From assembly GCA_928212115.1 (NCBI GenBank), contig CAKMRJ010005523.1, positions 96,393,466-96,457,465 on the forward strand: a stretch of DNA of 64,000 bases. The letters are read 5' to 3'. The notes below the pieces were generated by a model. That model saw only the letters and a list, made by a program, of their open reading frames with translations. It was not told where the DNA came from and did no database searches. Origin of the DNA: Lactuca virosa. Lineage: Eukaryota; Streptophyta; Magnoliopsida; Asterales; Asteraceae. The position numbers and the translations under genes were made by a program. Positions 57,410 through 64,000 of this stretch are shown here, in pieces. Positions within the stretch are counted from its first letter, which is position 1. Every line of letters starts with the position of its first letter.

Positions 57410-58083
57410 TAATAGTAAATTGTATTAAAAAAATAAATTGTAATTATTAGAAACTGAAGACCAGCAAACAGTAGTCATGGGTATGTCTTGGCTGGCAACC
57501 ACTCGAGCATCTCAATGAATTTGAAGATTTAACCATGAGTTGTACTATAGCCTGCATAGCATTATGGTTGTTTTGTCCATACAATGATCATGTTTTTGCG
57601 ATTGTATGATTAACAAAACAATGATAGATAATAATATAAACTTTAACTACGAACTCAATTCCATTCATAACTTCTTAACCTTGCAAATGACCATTTACAA
57701 AGCTAGTATTCACAACAACAAATGAGCACCCAAATTAAATACAAACACAACATCAGTTACCAAACCATGAAAAAGCTAAAAGATTGAAAATCAATCGATT
57801 AATAGCAAATCTTTAACATTAATTCAATATACCCAATCTCAGACACAGAAATATCAATTATGTCAATCTTTTAGCACAACATATGTAAGTAATAGAACCA
57901 ATATTGATTAACAAGAAGTTTAAGGTATCCATACTAAATTCAACAGATATACACACTAGTTAAATAAAAGCATGTCCCTAACGTAAGAAACCCTAAAAAC
58001 ACAAATTTAGAACAAAAAAGAGACGATTCGAACCCTAACCAGCACAAAACATACGTTCGATGATTCGTTGGACTGGACTTTCC
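57410..58083. other. Intergenic host DNA downstream of the second H2A gene
   Basis: The sequence is AT-rich with no supported gene. The H2A 3' untranslated region and polyadenylation site should lie in the upper few hundred bases. I see no single decisive signal. Confidence 0.55.
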
Positions 58084-58580
58084 TTACTCATCGTCGGCAG
58101 ATGGCTTGGAACCACCAACCTTCTTAGGTAGCAAAAGGTTGTGGATGTTAGGCATGACACCGCCATTAGCAATGGTGACGTCACCGAGAAGCTTGCTCAA
58201 TTCTTCGTCGTTCCTAACAGCTAATTGGATGTGCCTTGGGACGATTCTAGTTTTCTTGTTGTCCCTTGCTGCATTTCCAGCTAACTCAAGAACCTGTAAT
58301 CAATCAATTTCACGATTTGAACGACGGAAATCTGAAAAACCCTAAAAATTATAATACGATTAAATTAGAAAAAACGGATCAAGGACATCACCTCAGCCGC
58401 TAGGTACTCAAGAACGGCAGCGAGATACACAGGAGCTCCGGCACCGACACGCTCGGCGTACTTTCCGGCTTTGAGGAAACGAGCGATACGACCAACGGGA
58501 AATTGAAGGCCGGCTTTGCTGCTTCTTGATGTAGCTTTCTTCGCGGCTGCAGATCCTATTGTTTTCCCTCTTCCGGCCAT
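58084..58580 (-). CDS. H2A: Histone H2A with one intron, 132 aa
   Basis: Exon 1 is 58,392-58,580 and exon 2 is 58,084-58,293, separated by a 98-nt phase-0 intron. The donor reads GAG|GTGATG and the acceptor ATTACAG|GTTCTT on the - strand. The intron falls between Glu63 and Val64 (AAE/VLELAGN). The protein starts MAGRGKTIGSAAAKKATSRSSKAG and ends LLLPKKVGGSKPSADDE, typical of canonical plant H2A, without SQEF or SPKK. Start and stop are fixed by the conserved ends. Compared with the copy at 23,706-24,104 the histone fold is closer to the plant consensus. Confidence 0.97.
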
Positions 58581-58686
58581 CGTTCACCGATATTTTTCGT
58601 CGGAAAATCGCTGTTTGTTTGGCGGTGATTCAGAAAGAGCGATGAAGAAGCTGTTTTTGATGTGAGAGGAAATGGTCTCCTTTCCG

Positions 58687-58731
58687 TTTATATATTGTGA
58701 TATTGGCCAATAAGATGAAAGCATGCGGATC
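58687..58731 (-). promoter_or_regulatory. Second H2A promoter: TATA, CCAAT and octamer-like motif
   Basis: TATATAAA (- strand, 58,687-58,694) lies about 107 bp before the ATG. CCAAT is at 58,707-58,711 and TGCGGATC, one base off the CGCGGATC histone octamer, at 58,724-58,731. The order and spacing mirror the first H2A gene. Confidence 0.7.
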
Positions 58732-59790
58732 ATCATTATGACCGTAGATCAACTTAGATCTGACGGTTTGACTAATGTGACGATTTTGTAGTAGTTTGGG
58801 CTTATACATGCGCCAGACTAGTAAAAACCTATTCGTTTCTCTTACGAGTGTTTCATGGGTTTCAATTAGGCCCATGGGCTAAGGTTTACAAGATTTTTAT
58901 AGTAAACAAGAAAAATAGGCTCTGCTTTTGGTCCTTTGTGGGCCAATTCTGAATATAAAATATCTGGCCTTTTGCTGGGCTATATCCGGGTATTACGTAG
59001 GTCACTATTGGGCCGGTAAGTTTATTATCATTCGTAAAAATATTCAGCCTTTATTTTGTTATTTGGATTTTTCTAAATGGCTATAAGTAACTATATCCAT
59101 TGTTTTTTTTAATTATACTTAACAAATTACATTCATAATTGCTATATATATATAATATATATATATATATATAATATATATATATTATATATTATATATA
59201 ATATATATATATATATACTAGTAGTTTCAGATATTTTTTGATGATAAAAATCATACATTATTTTATAAAACTGTTTTCTATCTTTGCTTCTAAACTCATG
59301 ATTATGGATTAGAACTTGTAAAGCTTTTAATTGATTACAATAATAATGACGATTAGCTTGTATCTTTGAATCAGACATAATATTTCAAGCATGAATTTGA
59401 TTATTATTAAATGCAAGTATTATTTTAACAAAAATTTCAAATCTTGTAGAATTAATAGTTAGAATAACTCGAAAAGAGACTGTCATAGCGATAACAGAGT
59501 TAAGACAATAATTGAATAAAATTCTTTATATATTACCTTCTTTTAAATTACAATCAGAGCATCCGTCTGGAGCAAGTATGATTTGAAAATCTAAAGATTT
59601 TGAACATCTAGAAGTAGATAGGAGAACTCTTTCTTAGACATGAACTAAACATTTGACAGAAGTTTTATAAGAGAGATTTTTAGAGAACTTTGAGATGGTC
59701 TTCATTAAAACATGTCCCTTCAATATATAGGAGTCTTGGAGTCTTGAAAATCTTGAGACGGGAAACCGAAGGATTACCGGATCATCTTGA
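58732..59790. other. Intergenic DNA with an AT microsatellite
   Basis: GGGCC-type motifs lie near 58,870-59,015. An alternating AT block is at about 59,140-59,217. No gene is supported. The sequence from about 59,220 on may already belong to the pararetrovirus-like segment, whose outer end I cannot place. Confidence 0.5.
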
Positions 59791-60335
59791 GAATTATTGA
59801 ATCAACTTGCATTTGTCAGAGTGTAGATGTGGCAGACAAAACTTTAAAGCTTTTGACAAATTGGCATCATATTTTGTCATTTTTTGATAATGGAAATCTT
59901 CTTTGGCGATAATGGAGCATCTTCTTTCATCTTTATAAAAGTTGTTTGTTTTCATGCAATAATTTAGCATCATCTCACTGCAGAAGACATGATAATATTT
60001 TTGATAATTGATGTACTCACACAGTGTATAATTGATAATAGTTGAACACACACAGTGTATAATTGATAATAGTTGAATAATTTGATAACACACGTACTAC
60101 CCCCCTTTGAATAACAAACACATATAAAAGAATACCTTACATTGAAGGTATAACACCAAAATTAAAAACTTAATTAATCTGCAAATGGATCATCAAAAGG
60201 ATCTTGAGCATCTTGAAAATTATTTTGACAGATGTGGGAGAATGTTCTGATTAGTTGGAGAATTGCGAATTTCTTGAAGTAATTTTGTAGATCTTCAGGG
60301 GAGAGTTTGCAGCGGCACGAATTTTGCTAATAAGA

Positions 60336-61106
60336 TTAGCATCTGGAGAAGATAGACTCTTGATAAGATTTGCTTTCTTCAATTTCTGGCTTTTGATTAT
60401 ACATTGATTGATAATGATTGAAAACAGCTTGCTCGTTTGCTTGAGAAATTGTGACTTTATCCCACCATTTTAGACGAAATTGTCTATTGAGCCAAGGGGG
60501 ATTGAAGTCTGTTTGCTTCTTGATAAGAGAATGTCCAGGACATAATCCATGGAACTTTAAATAACATGGTGAATTGTAACAAATATTCAAATTCTGGGAT
60601 TTGTTGAATAAATAGCTCTTTGAATTTAGAAAAGCCTTTGAGAATTTCAGTGGGTAAACAACTAGGAACAAGTCCCATATAGCGATACCATTGACAAAAC
60701 CATCTGGGATATTCACAGGTAAAATTTTTATCAAAGAAAATGAACCATGAATGAGAATAGTTTCGAAGAAAAAATGCTTTAGTCCAAGCTTCTTGGTAAT
60801 CATAATATGATATCTTGGATAAGCAGGGAATTGATAAAGGGGTTTTTCGAAGAAAGATTGGATGACCAATTTCTGGAGAAATGATTTTAAGAATTCGGGC
60901 TTTGCTAAAATCAATAGATCCTTCTTTATTATTAGAACGGTGATCAATCTGAACAGATCCAGATTCTTGTAGAATGGTTTGATAATATTCTCGAGATTGT
61001 AAGAGTTTTCATGAAAGGTTTTCTCGGCCAAAGAGGTGTTCAGTAAGAACATGAAACCTTGATTGAGCTTAAGAATTTGAGAATCTTCAAGTATTTGGAT
61101 TTTCAA
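60336..61106 (-). pseudogene. Downstream ORF of the pararetrovirus-like segment, unrecognised
   Basis: A 256-codon frame lies downstream of RNase H on the same strand. It is rich in Leu, Lys and Phe, with aromatic clusters such as FNPPWLNRQF and KWWDKV near its C-terminus. Position suggests the extra protein found after pol in some caulimovirids, or the end of the polyprotein, but I cannot assign a family. It contains no zinc knuckle and no recognisable protease or RT motif. Confidence 0.5.
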
Positions 61107-61283
61107 GAGATTTGAATTGAGAACATAAGGGCTTTATTTGTAGGTTTAGAAGTTGTTGAAAGTTGTGTTTCAGAAGGAATAGGTTTTGAAAAAGGGCTAA
61201 TTGATTGAACTGGAGAAATGTTGGATTGACTAGTTTTGATTGAAGCATATTTGAATAAAGTTGAGAATTTTTTGCAATTGGAG

Positions 61284-63215
61284 TTAATGGAGAAAAACGA
61301 TTCTGACTTGAGAAAGGAACAAGCTTTTGATTAATTGGTTTCTTGTCTTCAATCTTAGGAAGACGATGAACTCATTTTCCCTGCAAAAAGTCACGAGAAA
61401 GAAATCTGGTAATGAATTGCTTTCTCCTTTTATAAATTCAATATCAAAATCAAAATTGCCCAACAATGCTTGCCATCTAGCAAAGATTTGTTTAGAATTA
61501 TATTTTTAACATCTTTTTCTAAAATTGATTTGCAGATTGACAATCAATTCTTAATAAAAAAGTTTTTCATAAATAAATCATCTTCAAATTTAGTAATACA
61601 TAAAACAATACTTAAAATCTCCTTTTTAACAGTTGAATAATTCTTTTGAGTATTATTCCAAGCACCTGAATAAAAACGAACCAATTGTTCTTCAGAAGAA
61701 TTTGATAATTTTGTTTTAAAATACCTCCAAATCCAATATCACTAGCATCAGTTTCGACTATGATATTAGCATAAGGATGTGGTAAATTTAAACAAGGTAA
61801 AGAAGGAATTTTTTGTTTTATAAGTTTAACAATATTAGTATGTTCTTGAGTCCAAGGTTGTGGATTATTTTTTAATCTATTATAAAGAGGTTTGCAAAGA
61901 GTTCCTAAATCTTTGAAAAAAATCATGAATATAATTTAGACATCCTAGAAATCGTTGAAGTTGTTTTTTATCTATAATTTCGTCAGGAAATTTATTAGAA
62001 AATTCTAAACTTCTTATAATAGGTTTAATAGTATTATTAACAATGTTATGTCCTAAAAATCTAATTTCATTTTGAAATAAATGCATTTTCTTAGCTGAAA
62101 CAGCTAAGCCATTTTTATAAATTAAATCATAAAACTGATTTAAATGTTTGAAATGTTGATCAATAGATTTGAAAAAATAAGAACATCATCAATATAAACA
62201 ATTGAAAAACTGTTTATAGGAATGATAATATCATTCATAATGTTTTGAAATTCAGAAGGAGCATTTTTTAAACCAAAGGGCATAACGTTCCACTCATAAT
62301 GTCCAAAAGGAACATTAAAACCTGTTTTGTATTATCTTCTTCATGAATTTGAATTTGCCAAAAAACCAGATTTCATATCAAATTTTGAAAATATTTTTGA
62401 ATCATAAAGTTTTTTCAATAAATCTCTTTTATTAGGAATAGGATATCTAATCCAATCTAAAACTTTATTTAAAGGGTTTATAATTGATAACTAATCTTGG
62501 TGATCCTCTTTCTAATTCAGCAGCATTCATAACATAGAAAGCTGAACAAGACCAAGGAGATTTAGAAGGTCTAATTAATTTTTTGTCTAATAAATCTTGA
62601 ATTTCTTTTTTACAATGAGCTTCTAATTCATTATTCATATGAATAGCTCTTGATTTTGAAGGAATATCTTTTCATTGAAAGTTTTAATATAAGGTAATTT
62701 GACAATATGTTGTTTTCTGTTCCAAAAGGCGTTTGGAATATTGAGCAAACATTATTTTCAAACTTTTGTTTTAAAGCTATAATTTTGTCTTGAATATACT
62801 TATCTTGTAATTGATTATGTATAACGAAAATCATTAATTTCATTGATAAGGTAATTTGCTTGTTTTTGTTTTATAATTAAGAATATTAATAGTTAATAAG
62901 ACGGAGGTTCACAAAATTTAAACATAATTTCTTTTCCAAAAACTTTAGTAATAATTCCATCATCTTGAACCATAAAAGGATATAATTTAGTAATAAAAGG
63001 TGTTCCTAAAATTAAAGGAGAAGTAAGATTTTTTACTAAAATTAAATGAGTTTTATAACAATAATCTTGATTGTTGCAATATGAACATCGGAAATTTTAT
63101 AATTTATTTTTAAACTGGTTCCTTCAGCTCCAGTAAGCCTAGAAGAAGTTTTTTCATAAAATTGAGTGGGAAATAAACCCTTCTTGTATACAGTTCATAT
63201 CAGCACCACTATCAA
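61284..63215 (-). pseudogene. Protease-RT-RNase H region, pararetrovirus type, broken
   Basis: Protease has the DSGA catalytic motif at 63,202-63,213. RT has the MPFG-type block near 62,275-62,300 and the catalytic YIDD at 62,185-62,196, then the FLG and KKQLQRFLG blocks at 61,960-62,060. RNase H begins with ETDASDIGFGG near 61,730-61,765 and ends near 61,430. The blocks lie in different frames, separated by several frameshifts and stops, so this is a relic. Confidence 0.85.
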
Positions 63216-63599
63216 TTAGAGCAGTAATATCCATTTTAAATTATTTTTTACTAGAGTTATTTGAGTATTCCATTTTTGAGAAATTTGATCATTTATAATT
63301 CTTTCGATAACCTTTTCATCTTTATTATCATTATTTTGTGAATAATAATATTTTTTCCCTTTTCAAGAGTTATAATTTTGCCTTTAATTTCTTTTATGTC
63401 TTGTTTAAACTAATTTTAATTCTTCTTGAATTCTTGTATGGAAATGGGTTTTGTTTCAGAAAATCTTTCATATATGTCTTTTAAATTAAAAATTTTTGTA
63501 TTATTTGAAATAGAATTTTCATTCTTATTAAGCATTTGTTTTATCAACAGTTCTTGGATATTTTTATCTTTAATGAATCAAATTTTTTAAAAGATCTTT

Positions 63600-64000
63600 G
63601 TCATTGTTTGTAAGGACATTAATTGAATAATTACAATTACATTTTTCCAACACATTTGCATGTATCAGAATCTTCCGAACTTGAAGTATTTTGCTTCTAA
63701 GATGTTTAAATCATTTTCTTGAAAATCGGTAAAACTAGAATCAGAATGGAATCAGAATTTAACATAATTTTTCTAATTTGTTCTTTTAATTCGTCTGAAA
63801 TATTTAATTCATTAATTTTTGTTTTTGCATAACAATTATTAGCATTATGACCATTACGACCACATTTATGGCAAATAATAATGTGCTTTTGATTTTCTTT
63901 TAGAATTTTTTAATTAATCGTGTATAAGGGTTTTTTGAATGTAAAATTGTATTTTTCTTATAATTCTTATATTTTTCTGTTTTATTATATTTCTTTTTCT
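63600..64000 (-). pseudogene. Coat-protein C-terminus with CCHC zinc knuckle
   Basis: A knuckle of the form CX2CX4HX4C is encoded at 63,832-63,873. It lies upstream of protease in transcript order, the place of the caulimovirid coat protein. The surrounding frame is Lys/Asn-rich and interrupted, and the gene continues beyond the window. Confidence 0.7.

Larger units (their letters stand above)
59791..64000 (-). mobile_element. Endogenous pararetrovirus-like sequence (Caulimoviridae-related), broken
   Basis: Reading down the - strand from the window edge: a CCHC zinc knuckle, an aspartic protease, reverse transcriptase, RNase H, then another open frame. No integrase or LTR is seen. This order and the RT/RNase H motifs fit the plant pararetroviruses, whose integrated copies are common in plant genomes. 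Base composition is clearly more AT-rich than the retrotransposons. Many frameshifts and stops break the coding, so it is an old copy with no evident capacity to express a virus. It runs off the window end. The genus cannot be judged from what is visible. Confidence 0.78.

Overview
This window is nuclear plant DNA, almost certainly from a eudicot. It holds two intact histone H2A genes of plant type, one with a spliceosomal intron, and a dense nest of long-terminal-repeat (LTR) retrotransposons whose primer-binding sites match plant initiator tRNA-Met. The LTRs carry dozens of copies of ACTCGGCGAGT-type palindromes. I associate these from memory with Lactuca (lettuce, Asteraceae), but that assignment is an inference.

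Layout. (1) 1-21,814 is a retrotransposon nest. Element A is a decayed + strand Ty3/gypsy copy whose 5' end lies outside the window. It carries a 166-bp hAT-type MITE in its RNase H region. Its 3' LTR appears to be split by element A2, a - strand relative with gag but no recognisable pol, which is itself interrupted by a 3.27-kb solo LTR (F) with perfect TAATC duplications. Element B follows on the + strand, with gag, about 2.4 kb of unrecognised sequence and a 3' LTR. (2) 21,815-26,310 is a host island with an intronless H2A gene and a non-autonomous Mutator-like element. (3) 26,311-56,290 is one - strand Ty3/gypsy element (D) swollen to 30 kb by later events. A - strand element (E) inserted in its gag, the area was rearranged, and a young, nearly intact + strand element (C; 35,108-45,009, perfect ATATC duplication) landed in a duplicated piece of its leader. 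(4) 56,291-59,790 is host DNA with a Mutator-type MITE and a second H2A gene containing one intron. (5) About 59,791-64,000 is AT-rich, broken, - strand sequence related to plant pararetroviruses (Caulimoviridae): a CCHC zinc knuckle, aspartic protease, reverse transcriptase and RNase H, then an unrecognised downstream reading frame.

The most interesting signals lie in the B/C/D retrotransposon family. A short GT-AG intron sits at the gag-protease junction of C and D. Removing it restores the conserved junction, and the related elements A and E have the same junction with no intron. Three hairpins recur in members with different primary sequence: one in the LTR downstream of the TATA box, one in the leader with a GGGCCC loop resembling a retroviral dimer-initiation site, and one just before the polypurine tract with a compensatory base change. 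Element E carries an intact 207-residue coiled-coil reading frame upstream of gag. None of this was tested by computation; coordinates and differences were read by eye.
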